Shown in pieces: positions 24,264 to 31,755 of a DNA stretch of 64,000 nt (the stretch's first letter is position 1; each line of letters opens with the position of its first letter). The stretch comes from CAYLPU01 sp964385635 (GTDB lineage: Bacteria > Chloroflexota > Anaerolineae > B4-G1): positions 30,186 to 94,185 of the forward strand of contig CAYLPU010000004.1 in NCBI GenBank assembly GCA_964385635.1. The letters run 5' to 3'. The notes below the pieces were generated by a model. The model ran no database searches. It worked only from the letters and a program-made list of their open reading frames with translations, and was not told the DNA's origin. Position numbers and translations under genes: made by a program.

Positions 24264-25923
24264 CCCGCCGCGTGTAATCGGGCAACAAGATAGGCGAGAC
24301 CACCCCCGTATCCACACCCATCTGTTGACACTCCCGGTTCCAGGCCTCCACGTGGGCCAGAGTGGGCTTGCCTATCCGTTGACACTGCTGCGCGTATGCC
24401 GCCGCCGAGCGGCCAGCGCGCCGGCCGAAGACGGTGATCTCCAGCAAGGAGTTGCCCATCAGCCGGTTGTGACCGTGCACACCACCACTCACCTCCCCGG
24501 CGATAAGAAGGCCAGGGATATCGGTAGAGCAATCGGCCTGCAGTTGCACCCCGCCGTTCTGGTAGTGCAGCGTCGGGTAGACGAGCATCGGCTCTTCCGT
24601 AATGTCAATCTCGAAGCGCCCAAACTGGCGCACCATCGCCGGCAACGCCTTTTGGATAGTGCCGGGGCCGTGGATGCGCTCAATCATCGGTGAATCCAGC
24701 CACACGCCGGGCTGCCCGGTGGGAGTGATGACCCCATTGCCTCGCCCCCCCATCCGTTGACACTCCCCCCCGCTTGCGGGGGGGATAATAGGGGGGGCGC
24801 ACTCCCGGATAAGGGCCGCCGCCTCCACGTCCCGAGGCTCCAGAGGGTAGACGAACTGTTCACCATTCTTGTTAACTGGCTGCGCCCCCAGCCCGCGCAC
24901 CTTCTCGGTAACCAGCAGGCCGACGATCTGCTCCGGGAAAGCCGCGCCAGTGGGATGGTACTGCATAGACTCCAGGTAGCCCAGTGGCGCGCCGGCCCGA
25001 TAGGCCAGCACCACTCCGTCGGCCGTTGCACCGTGGTGGTTGGTCGTCGGGAAGCCTTGGAAATGCAGCCGCCCGCATCCACCGGTCGCCAGTACCACCG
25101 CTTTGGCCTTGATGTACCGATGGGCCCCCGTCTCCAGGTTCATCACCACAGCACCGGCAATTTGTCCCTTGTCGTCGAGTACCAATTCGACAGCGGGAGC
25201 AAACTCAATGACGCTGATGTCCTCTTCCCGATTGCGCACCTCGTCCCGCAGCGTGCGCATGATCTCCGCGCCGCTGTAGTCCCGCGCCGAGTGCATGCGC
25301 TTGCGGCTGGTACCGCCGCCGTGCGCCTCTACCATCATCCCGTCTGGCTCCTTATCGAACATCACCCCCAGGTCTTCCAGCCACTTGATGGCGAAAGGAG
25401 CATCCATCACCAGTGCCTCAACCAGTTCAGGAACATTGGTGAAGTGACCACCGCCAATGACGTCCAGGTAGTGGATGGCCGGATTGTCCTCCGGCCGGTC
25501 GGCGGCCTGGATACCACCCTGGGCCATCATCGTGTTGGCGTCACCGAAGCGCAACTTGGTCACCAGGATAACCTGGGCCCCGTTCTCCTGCGCCAGGAGC
25601 GCTGCCGAGGCCCCCGCCCCACCACCGCCGATCACCAGCACATCCGTTGACGCTGCCGGAGCACTTAAGGAGAAGCCGGGGCTGATATGGGGTCGCCCCT
25701 CGACGATGCCGGCCAGCTCTATGGGCATGCGCTGCCCCTTGCTGACCCCCACCCGGATGGTTTGGAAGGTCTCCTCCTTGTAGTCAGGATGGAAAGCCTC
25801 AAGGATAGTTTCCCGTTCCTCCATGCTCATCGCCGGAAAAGTCTCTTTAATCCGCCGGGCACGGGTGACCTCGACCTTACGGATAGATTCCTGCATCTCA
25901 GGCGGATAGCCGCTCATTCCCAT
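24259..25923 (-). CDS. fumarate reductase/succinate dehydrogenase-type flavoprotein (SdhA/TfrA-like)
   Basis: 554-residue FAD protein of the fumarate reductase family. After an unusual 85-residue N-terminal region comes DVLVIGGGGAGASAALLAQ, then NTMMAQGGIQAA, HGGGTSRKRMHSARDYSG (substrate-site region), AKAVVLATGGCGRLH and the cap/FAD motif GEVSGGVHGHNRLMGNSLLE. The ATG overlaps no gene and has GAGGGGGA upstream, seven bases from the sdhB-like stop. Repeat insertions lie at 24752-24799 (PPIIPPASGGECQRMGG) and in the C-terminus (CQRIGK, CQQMGVDTG). No membrane anchor genes are near, so it should be a soluble enzyme using Hdr proteins or a thiol donor. Confidence 0.85.
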   Translation of the reverse strand: MGMSGYPPEMQESIRKVEVTRARRIKETFPAMSMEERETILEAFHPDYKEETFQTIRVGVSKGQRMPIELAGIVEGRPHISPGFSLSAPAASTDVLVIGGGGAGASAALLAQENGAQVILVTKLRFGDANTMMAQGGIQAADRPEDNPAIHYLDVIGGGHFTNVPELVEALVMDAPFAIKWLEDLGVMFDKEPDGMMVEAHGGGTSRKRMHSARDYSGAEIMRTLRDEVRNREEDISVIEFAPAVELVLDDKGQIAGAVVMNLETGAHRYIKAKAVVLATGGCGRLHFQGFPTTNHHGATADGVVLAYRAGAPLGYLESMQYHPTGAAFPEQIVGLLVTEKVRGLGAQPVNKNGEQFVYPLEPRDVEAAALIRECAPPIIPPASGGECQRMGGRGNGVITPTGQPGVWLDSPMIERIHGPGTIQKALPAMVRQFGRFEIDITEEPMLVYPTLHYQNGGVQLQADCSTDIPGLLIAGEVSGGVHGHNRLMGNSLLEITVFGRRAGRSAAAYAQQCQRIGKPTLAHVEAWNRECQQMGVDTGVVSPILLPDYTRRV

Positions 25924-25929
25924 TCCCCC

Positions 25930-26637
25930 TCACTTTGGCTCAATGTCCCGCGCTTTGTACTGCGCCATCAGTTCTTCCTTATCGAACCTCTTTAACTTCT
26001 CTATCTCGGCATCGAACTTGCCGGCCTCGATCTCTTCCAAACGCTCCCGTAGATGCTCGGATCGAGGTGCCAGATAGCGGCCGTAGAGCCGGCGGGCCAG
26101 TATGGCGATGTTGTACTGCGCCTCCTCGGCCGGACAGCGGACTGCGCACAGGCCACACATAATGCAGTCGAACGACAGGTCGGCCATCGTGGCGATGTCG
26201 CCCTTCATCCCGGCCGCCATGTACATCCGCACGTCAATATCCTGGGGGCAGGCCTTGGTGCAGGCCCCGCAGCCCAGGCAGCGCAACACCTCGGGATAGG
26301 TAGAGAACAAAGTGGTCGCAGTGGGCTCCAGTTGGGTGATGTCATAACTAGCGCGCTGCGCCGGGAAGAACGGAATCTGCGCCAGGTACATACCCGGCTG
26401 CACCACCGTCTGGCAGGCCAGCCCGAAGTAGAGTTTCGGGTCACCCAGGATACGGTACGCCGTGCCGCATGCTCCACAGAAACCTCCCCGGCAGCCCACG
26501 CCCCGGATCAGCGTGTAGCCCGCCCACTCCATCGCTTTCATAATCGTCAGCGAGGATGGTACCATGTAGCGCTTGCCCATGACGTAGACGGGAATCAGAT
26601 CGGCATCGGCCACTTCAGGTTGATTCTCAGTTTCCAT
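25930..26637 (-). CDS. fumarate reductase iron-sulfur subunit (SdhB/TfrB N-terminal-like)
   Basis: About 235 residues from the ATG at 26637, after a G-rich ribosome site; an upstream extension is repeat-derived (MATDKRILGG). It contains a [2Fe-2S] domain (GVGCRGGFCGACGTAY with CQT) and two [4Fe-4S] motifs (CLGCGACTKACPQDI, CIMCGLCAVRCPAEE). It lacks the C-terminal CCG domain that archaeal thiol:fumarate reductase TfrB carries. It should wire the SdhA-like flavin to the HdrA/MvhD proteins encoded nearby. There is a two-domain match but with an uncommon central CxxC arrangement, so it is not a standard SdhB. Confidence 0.83.
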   Translation of the reverse strand: METENQPEVADADLIPVYVMGKRYMVPSSLTIMKAMEWAGYTLIRGVGCRGGFCGACGTAYRILGDPKLYFGLACQTVVQPGMYLAQIPFFPAQRASYDITQLEPTATTLFSTYPEVLRCLGCGACTKACPQDIDVRMYMAAGMKGDIATMADLSFDCIMCGLCAVRCPAEEAQYNIAILARRLYGRYLAPRSEHLRERLEEIEAGKFDAEIEKLKRFDKEELMAQYKARDIEPK

Positions 26638-26685
26638 AAGCCCCCCCAATATCCGTTTATCCGTTGCCATCCGTTGACACCCTTG

Positions 26686-27816
26686 TCACTCTTCTCCTAC
26701 CTCCATCCACTCATCCTCGCGGAAGGTGACCAGCGGCAGGGACTCCTCGACGCTACGACCGGGCACGTAATCAAACACTTCCTGCACCGACTGTCCGATG
26801 GCACGGAAGACCAGTCCCACGGGCAACTCCGCCGGGCAGTCGCTGGTGCACATTCCACAACCGATGCAAGAGAGCACCATGTGGTTGAGGCGAGTCAGGT
26901 GGAAAAGCATCGTATCGGCCGGCAGCCGGTAGGCCCCCTTGCGTCGTGCCCAGTTCATGTACTGAATCGGCTCATGGTCGAAGACAGGGCTCTTAAAAAG
27001 ACAGGTCTTGCAGTAGCATAAGGGGCAGACGGTCATACAGTTATGGCAGCGCACGCAGGCGGCGAAGACCCCTTCGACCCCTTCCCGTTCGAGTTGCCCG
27101 CGTATATCAGCGAAGCGGGCATCGCGCACTCTCGTGCGGGCAGCGACCACCTTCTCCACCACCTCAGCCCGCTGCCCCCCACCTTCCTTCCCCCCCAATG
27201 GGGGGGACAGAGGGGGGGACAACTTCCCAGCCACCTCATCAGACAGGCTGACCGGGATGCCGGTAGCCAGGTCCGCACCGAACAGTTCCAACACGATATC
27301 GGCCTCTTCGACGTGCGGCTTCTCGCACATCTGGCAAGCGTCGCGGAAGACATACCCCTCCTGCGGGGCCAGTTCGCCGCCCTGGGCCGTAGACAGGTGC
27401 GCCGTCATGTCCACACCGCCGTCGGCCCGCATCGCAGCGTAGACCGGCACGTCGTAGGTGCCCAGGCAGTCTACGCCGATGGTCACCAGATCCTCCAGGT
27501 TGGCCTGCTGAAGTTTGACCAGTTCCACCAGCGCCCGCAGTTCGCACGGGCGCAAGATTGCACCAATGCGTCCCCGGGGCTCGCGGACGGAGACGTGGCC
27601 CACCACGCGCGCTGTGTTCAGCCCCATCACCGGAGCCAGCGGGACCGCCGCATCCAGCAGGTCTGGATCGGCCACCAACGCAGGAGTGACTGTGCCGGCA
27701 GGAGTCTCCATCGGCACCAGCAGCGCGTTCACCACCTCAGCCTCCAGCAACTGCTTGAGGAAACCACGCACGGCGGCCAGCGCATCGTTGTTCTCAACCG
27801 GTATTACAGTTCTCAT
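26686..27816 (-). CDS. FdhB/FrhB-like iron-sulfur flavoprotein (formate dehydrogenase or F420 hydrogenase beta family)
   Basis: 376-residue protein resembling the beta subunits of F420-type hydrogenases or formate dehydrogenases. The N-terminal part has GAILRPCELRALVELVKL and IGVDCLGTYDVPVY. The C-terminal part carries CVRCHNCMTVCPLCYCKTC and CIGCGMCTSDCPAELP, two cluster motifs. An in-frame GC-rich repeat gives KLSPPLSPPLGGKEGGGQ (27176-27221). No catalytic Fdh or hydrogenase subunit is in the window, so it is probably an electron-transfer partner of HdrA/MvhD. The ATG follows AGGGAGATGCA. Confidence 0.8.
   Translation of the reverse strand: MRTVIPVENNDALAAVRGFLKQLLEAEVVNALLVPMETPAGTVTPALVADPDLLDAAVPLAPVMGLNTARVVGHVSVREPRGRIGAILRPCELRALVELVKLQQANLEDLVTIGVDCLGTYDVPVYAAMRADGGVDMTAHLSTAQGGELAPQEGYVFRDACQMCEKPHVEEADIVLELFGADLATGIPVSLSDEVAGKLSPPLSPPLGGKEGGGQRAEVVEKVVAARTRVRDARFADIRGQLEREGVEGVFAACVRCHNCMTVCPLCYCKTCLFKSPVFDHEPIQYMNWARRKGAYRLPADTMLFHLTRLNHMVLSCIGCGMCTSDCPAELPVGLVFRAIGQSVQEVFDYVPGRSVEESLPLVTFREDEWMEVGEE
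27176..27221 (+). repeat. GC-rich hairpin repeat in FdhB-like gene
   Basis: CCCCCCACCTTCC..CCCCCCAATGGGGGGGACAG..GGGGGGG, a C/G mirror hairpin read in frame as a Pro/Gly loop. Confidence 0.8.
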
Positions 27817-27858
27817 TGCATCTCCCTGTTGGGGCGGTTCGCGAACCGCCCCTAGATT

Positions 27859-27893
27859 CTTTATCCTTTCATTCCGTAAATCTTGCTCTATTG
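27859..27893 (+). repeat. TTTATCCTTTCATTCC element (intergenic)
   Basis: Copy of the element read on the - strand as GAGCAAGATTTACGGAATGA then AAGGATAAAG. Other copies lie at 16728-16760, 20248-20294, 20763-20794, 49892-49916, 51328-51354 and 52489-52515, mostly just around stop codons. Confidence 0.8.
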
Positions 27894-27900
27894 ATCATTG

Positions 27901-28329
27901 CTACACTGCCCACTTCCGACGCATCGGATTGGGGCCTTTCTCCTTCATCGCCTTGGTCATCTGCGTGACCGTCTCGGCGAAGCGCCCCCCCTCGCTGGCG
28001 CTAATCCAGCGCAGCCAGACCCGGTCCTCGTCGTAGCCGGCATTCTTGAGGATCTCCTTCAGCGCGATGATGCGCCGCCGGGCTTTGTAGTTCCCCGACT
28101 GGTAATGGCAGTCGCCGGGGTGGCAGCCGCCGATGAGGACGCCGTCAGCACCGTCCAAGAGCGGCTTGAGCACGTAGGTAGGATCCACCGATCCGGAGCA
28201 CATCAACCGGATGATGCGCACGTTGGGTGGATACTGGATGCGGGACGTGCCCGCCAGGTCGGCCCCCGTGTACGTGCACCAGTTGCACAGAAAGGCGACG
28301 ATTTTGGGTTCGAAACTTGCTTCAGCCAT
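27901..28329 (-). CDS. MvhD/FrhD-family iron-sulfur subunit (Cys form)
   Basis: 142-residue MvhD-like protein: FEPKIVAFLCNWCTYTGADLAG, IRLMCSGSVDPTYVLKPLL, GVLIGGCHPGDCHYQSGN and KEKGPNPMRRKWAV. All [2Fe-2S] cysteines are present. It is the first gene of the mvhD/fdhB/sdhBA/hdrA string and is separated from the accessory island by a 187-base gap. It would connect the FdhB-like or SdhAB-like proteins to an HdrA. Confidence 0.92.
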   Translation of the reverse strand: MAEASFEPKIVAFLCNWCTYTGADLAGTSRIQYPPNVRIIRLMCSGSVDPTYVLKPLLDGADGVLIGGCHPGDCHYQSGNYKARRRIIALKEILKNAGYDEDRVWLRWISASEGGRFAETVTQMTKAMKEKGPNPMRRKWAV

Positions 28330-28391
28330 ATTGCCCCCTTGAGAGTTGGTTAGTTGGTTAGTTGGATGGTACGGTTTCCAGATCTACCATA

Positions 28392-28419
28392 TTGACAAAT
28401 CTGTGCGATTCGCTACAAT
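28392..28419 (+). promoter_or_regulatory. sigma70-like promoter on + strand
   Basis: TTGACA at 28392-28397, 16-base spacer, TACAAT at 28414-28419. It points into a region with only a - strand gene. The following bases (about 28425-28510) contain a GAGGC/GCCTC-closed hairpin and no convincing + gene, so an antisense or small RNA is possible. Confidence 0.4.
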
Positions 28420-28516
28420 GTAAATGCAGTCGAGAGGCTGCTTTCTTTGCGGAGACCCTGGCCGGGAGGCTGGGGCTTCGCGCTTCTACGGCCTCTTGCG
28501 AATAACAGCTGAGACC

Positions 28517-29590
28517 CTACCAGTCGTCAATCCGAAACCCAGATGTTGGATCTTGGCTAAGCTCTATCAAACGTTGATATTCATCTTCCGCGTCGTAATA
28601 CACCGGGGTTTTCCTGGATCGGCTCATAGCCTCATATTCTGCCACCAATTCACTTGCCCATTCCTTGATCCTTGCTTGCACCTCTTGCTTCTGACCTGCG
28701 AGGACAGCTCGGGCGATGTCACTCCCAAACGAAACCGACTTCATTCCAGCATACATCCATGCTAAGACGAGAGAACATGCGTCAGGCACCGACTCTACCA
28801 GAAGTTGAAGTTTAGCACCCCAGGGATGCACGATGATGCGATAGCCAACTCCCATTACCTTGCCAGCGAACCTAGAACTGCGCAGAGGTTCCAACACCCC
28901 CATAGCAATGCATCGTTCAACATCACTCACGGTGACCAAGAAAGTTCCTTCGCTCTTGCGCGCCGGAAGGTTACCCCGTTGAATAGCGATAAGCAGGTGC
29001 ATAGGCGCATAGCCGTACATTTGGGCAACCCGTGTGAAGAGAATAGGCTTCGCCTCCAAGGTGGCATCGTAAACCCTTCGCCTCCACTGGATCGTAACCA
29101 AGGGCGCGTCTTCCCCTGCAATTCCTAAATCCCCTTGTCCCCCTTTCCTTTCACAATAGGACAGCTTCGCGACTTGGATCAGATCTTGGGCAATCTTGTA
29201 CCGTGCCCCGCCCGTCTTCATAAGGCGCTTGACATTGGTCAGGTAATCCTCGTCTGGAGCAGCTTTTCCATCAGCCCACTCCCAAATAGCCTGGTTCAAG
29301 CTCATCCCCTCTTCACTGTACCGGATGCGATCGATTTGCCCGGCGAAGAAAACATCTCGGACACCTTGTTCCGTGAATAGCATCATACCCTCACCAAAGC
29401 AAGATGCCCTCGACTTCAGTTCCAGAGAATCAACCTGCGGCTTTGATGTTTGCCTGATTTGGATACCATTGCCACAACCAGGGCAGAATGACATTCCACG
29501 TGCGAGTTCTTCTTGAGTTGGGACAAATGCTGCCCCACACTGATTGCAGTGTATGGCTGACACATGCTGCTCACTGTGATACAGATCCAC
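28517..29590 (-). CDS. hypothetical protein with N-terminal zinc ribbon
   Basis: 357 residues, function not recognised. The N-terminus has a zinc-ribbon pattern (IHCNQCGAAFVP, 12 residues, SFCPGCGNGI). The rest looks alpha/beta with a basic patch (IQWRRRVYDATLEAKP) and an acidic C-terminal tail (YYDAEDEYQRLIE). The start is a GTG at 29590 after GGGGGGTAGTG; a later start is possible. It lies in a stretch (28.3-31.7 kb) free of the GTTGACACC repeat and of lower GC than the surrounding metabolic genes, so it is probably horizontally acquired cargo. Confidence 0.55.
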   Translation of the reverse strand: MDLYHSEQHVSAIHCNQCGAAFVPTQEELARGMSFCPGCGNGIQIRQTSKPQVDSLELKSRASCFGEGMMLFTEQGVRDVFFAGQIDRIRYSEEGMSLNQAIWEWADGKAAPDEDYLTNVKRLMKTGGARYKIAQDLIQVAKLSYCERKGGQGDLGIAGEDAPLVTIQWRRRVYDATLEAKPILFTRVAQMYGYAPMHLLIAIQRGNLPARKSEGTFLVTVSDVERCIAMGVLEPLRSSRFAGKVMGVGYRIIVHPWGAKLQLLVESVPDACSLVLAWMYAGMKSVSFGSDIARAVLAGQKQEVQARIKEWASELVAEYEAMSRSRKTPVYYDAEDEYQRLIELSQDPTSGFRIDDW

Positions 29591-29895
29591 GTTACACTAC
29601 CCCCCTTTTACGGACAGGGACAGAAACGAGGAGACACGACCACTGTATCCTCACTCCACCAGCGCATCCACAGGCACTATATGCCCATTCGTTTCAAAAC
29701 TCGGGGTCTGGCTTATCTCCGTGCAGCTTTACCCACCACCAGCAAGGACCCTGCTTGGACGTTCTCTCACAACGAGTAGCCCAGCTGATCACCATCGGCT
29801 GACGACCTAAACCACAAGCTGGTTCCTCAATCATTCGAGGGAAGGGAGACCCGCCAACCTCCTGCGGCAATGCTTTCATTGTTGTTGTCAAATGC
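29591..29895. other. gene-free stretch, no feature recognised
   Basis: 305 bases without a supported gene. A 70-codon - strand frame (29694-29906) has no good ribosome site or recognisable composition. No tRNA, repeat family or strong promoter is visible. Confidence 0.5.
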
Positions 29896-30105
29896 CTACA
29901 AGTCACTGTCGTGCCCTCGTTTCAGAGTTCGGCTTTGGCCTCTTGAAGTAGAGAGTATTGGCAGGCCAAGCAGTGACCCAAACGGATCGAAGAACGCTCC
30001 TATGAGTTCCCAGCCATCTTCACCCAACTTGGCCAAAGTCGCAGGGATATTACTGATAGGGACTTCTTTCTGCTTCTTCGCAACTTGGAAATGGACCCAT
30101 ACCAA
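29896..30105 (-). CDS. small DUF4177-like protein, start uncertain
   Basis: Core sequence LVWVHFQVAKKQKEVPIS, then LAKLGEDGWELIGAFFDPFG, resembles small DUF4177-type proteins, which have a YE.. strand and a LNxLGxxGWELVGV helix-strand. The frame stays open upstream to about 30160 and gives a matching first strand (QWEYGAIIQRVGAVFKKP), so the true start is probably a non-ATG codon near there, just after the TAA of the preceding gene and GAGGAG. The TTG at 30105 is the first standard alternative. Function unknown; probably in an operon with the HEPN-like gene. Confidence 0.5.
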   Translation of the reverse strand: MVWVHFQVAKKQKEVPISNIPATLAKLGEDGWELIGAFFDPFGSLLGLPILSTSRGQSRTLKRGHDSDL

Positions 30106-30168
30106 TGGCTTCTTAAAAACAGCCCCAACTCGTTGAATGATAGCTCCATATTCCCATTGCGTATTTCT

Positions 30169-30771
30169 TTACTCCTCTGCTGGACTTTGTATTTGTATTT
30201 CGTTACCAGACACAGACTCGAAATCTACGCCTGAAATAGACGGAGTTTTCGCAGATACCAGCCGCTCCAGACGGTTGGCTATATCTCTTTGTGTCCTCGG
30301 ACAAGGGTCAAAAACAGCATTGGGATGAACTTCAATAATATGGCGGACCGTTCTGGCGATGACATCAACAAATTCGACTGTGCTGATAAAGTATTTATTA
30401 GGATACTCTTTCGAGGCCTCTCTAGCGTCTGCACTGGTGTTGGTCAGATATATATCAGGTGGAAGCGACAACTGATGTACGAGACTATTTCTGACTTGAA
30501 CTAACTTTTCAGCGACATCATCGTCTGACAAGTTGGTCACGGGTGCAACTAGCCACGAGCTCTTGTCAGCCATCTGGGGCACAAAAGCTTTGAGTAGATC
30601 TTCATCCCGGTAGGAATTTGGATTGACTGCTTCTGAAACCGCCAATATCACCGAGAATATTGCTGACATCGCTGCGAAACCAAATTCCTGCCTCGCGCAT
30701 TCCCTTGCCTCAAAGATAAAACGTTCTATGCTCTTCTGCGTCTGCGCGTCAGACAATGTTCTTTTGATCAT
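30169..30771 (-). CDS. hypothetical protein with HEPN-like RNSLVH motif
   Basis: About 200 residues from the ATG at 30771 (MIKRTLSDAQTQKS); a TTG at 30819 is an alternative start. Mostly alpha-helical, with a central VRNSLVHQLSLP that fits the RX4H signature of HEPN ribonuclease-like domains and of helical DUF4145-type proteins. C-terminal ARTVRHIIEVHPN and NRLERLVSAK are helical. It lies directly upstream of the DUF4177-like small gene. HEPN proteins often act in stress or defence, but no partner nucleotidyltransferase is visible here. The call rests on one motif. Confidence 0.5.
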   Translation of the reverse strand: MIKRTLSDAQTQKSIERFIFEARECARQEFGFAAMSAIFSVILAVSEAVNPNSYRDEDLLKAFVPQMADKSSWLVAPVTNLSDDDVAEKLVQVRNSLVHQLSLPPDIYLTNTSADAREASKEYPNKYFISTVEFVDVIARTVRHIIEVHPNAVFDPCPRTQRDIANRLERLVSAKTPSISGVDFESVSGNEIQIQSPAEE

Positions 30772-30852
30772 TCGATTCTTCACCTTCAGGCTCCTGATAA
30801 ATGGGCCCAAAAGCTGCAATTAGTCCGAATCACTCCGCCCATCCCGCCCCCT

Positions 30853-30916
30853 CACAAGCCCGCCAGCACGTCCACCTGTGCCAGGATTTACCGGGCGGTG
30901 AAGTGCTGCAGAGCGG
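30853..30916 (-). pseudogene. decayed copy of the hdrA 3' end (outer)
   Basis: On the - strand it reads LQHFTAR, stop, ILAQVDVLAGL, matching the last residues (LQHFTPEQIMAQVDALVGG) of the hdrA at 31756, with an in-frame stop. Confidence 0.7.
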
Positions 30917-31004
30917 GAAGGGTCTATCGCTCCAACCACCCCAGAACCCCAAACAAGTTCAGGTACTGATCGCCAACTGCTAACTGCTAACTGCTGACTG
31001 CTAA

Positions 31005-31122
31005 CCGCTAATCAGCGCATCCACCTGCGCCAGGATCTGCTCGGCGGTAAAGTGTTGCAGTCGAATGGCCTTGAAGGGACAGGCCGTCGCGCACGCCCCG
31101 CACCCCTTGCATAGCACCGCAC
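31005..31122 (-). pseudogene. second copy of the hdrA 3' end (inner)
   Basis: Reads GAVLCKGCGACATACPFKAI then RLQHFTAEQILAQVDALIS, close to the C-terminal ferredoxin of the hdrA at 31756-33510. The upstream part of the gene is missing. A CTAACTGCTAACTGCTGACT tandem run (30975-31010) follows it, as a similar run follows the intact gene at about 31737-31755. The rest of 30772-31138 holds only these remnants. Confidence 0.75.
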
Positions 31123-31138
31123 CAGGCAGCGTTCCGGA

Positions 31139-31351
31139 TCATACGCTCACGGCTTCAAAAGCAAATCGCAATTGTTCCTGTGCAGGCACCAAGAAGTTGA
31201 GTTTCTCAAAGCCGATCACCCGTCCAGTCCGGTCCTTCATCAGGATAACCTCATCGCCGGTCTCTTCACAGATGTACTCGTCCTGCGGGTCACCAAACCA
31301 GACGGTTAAAGTATTGCCTACACGGTCATAGAAAACCCTTACTTTCTCCAT
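31139..31351 (-). CDS. DUF2283 small protein, possible antitoxin
   Basis: 70 residues: VRVFYDRVGNTLTVWFGDP, then EETGDEVILMKDRTGRVIGFEKLNFL, a typical DUF2283 two-sheet pattern. The ATG follows AAGGTGAGCG. It overlaps the upstream gene by 13 bases, so the two are co-translated. DUF2283 genes are often linked to small toxin-like or DUF4258 genes; the antitoxin role is an inference. Confidence 0.8.
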   Translation of the reverse strand: MEKVRVFYDRVGNTLTVWFGDPQDEYICEETGDEVILMKDRTGRVIGFEKLNFLVPAQEQLRFAFEAVSV

Positions 31352-31656
31352 ATTCGCTCACCTTCCTTAATCGCATCGGTCGGGTAGGCGGTGATCAGGA
31401 AACCTTCATCGTTGAGCTGCTTTGCCACGGCGCAAATCCAACGCCCAAGGCGCTCCAACCGATAGAAAAGATACACGACTGGGTCGCTGCGACTCCGCCG
31501 GATTTCGTCAGGCGTTCGCAAGGTGTCTTGTACATCCATCTCGCGTCCACGCATCACAGGGTGCTTGATTGTGACAATCAACTCCCAGTAGTCACATGTG
31601 ACACGCACGCTGAAACCAAGAGGCGTTGGTGCTTCGAAGAGTACGGTGTTAGTCAT
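31339..31656 (-). CDS. small protein with BECR/DUF4258-like pattern, possible toxin
   Basis: 105 residues from the ATG at 31656 (MTNTVLFEAPTPLGF), preceded by AGAGGTAAGC. Features are YWELIVTIKHPVMRGRE, DTLRTPDEIRRSRSDPVVYLFYR, WICAVAKQLNDEGFLITAYPTDAIKEG. The His-..-P-..-ITAYPT-K layout is like barrel-ending RNase (RelE/DUF4258) toxins. It overlaps the DUF2283 gene. Sits between two copies of the hdrA 3' end, so the pair was probably inserted there. Confidence 0.6.
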   Translation of the reverse strand: MTNTVLFEAPTPLGFSVRVTCDYWELIVTIKHPVMRGREMDVQDTLRTPDEIRRSRSDPVVYLFYRLERLGRWICAVAKQLNDEGFLITAYPTDAIKEGERIWRK

Positions 31657-31755
31657 GCTTACCTCTTGGCACAGGCAATCGGGACTCCTCAACCGTGGCT
31701 TTGCCCGTCCTCAGTTGCACCACACTCTACCACACTGATCGCTAATTGCCAACTG

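Noticed and set aside
28424..28765. A + strand gene of 113 codons after the promoter at 28392.
   Set aside because: No ribosome site or recognisable domain; it lies over the - strand zinc-ribbon gene.
29694..29906. 70-codon - strand frame in the gene-free stretch.
   Set aside because: No ribosome site, no family resemblance and no link to neighbours.
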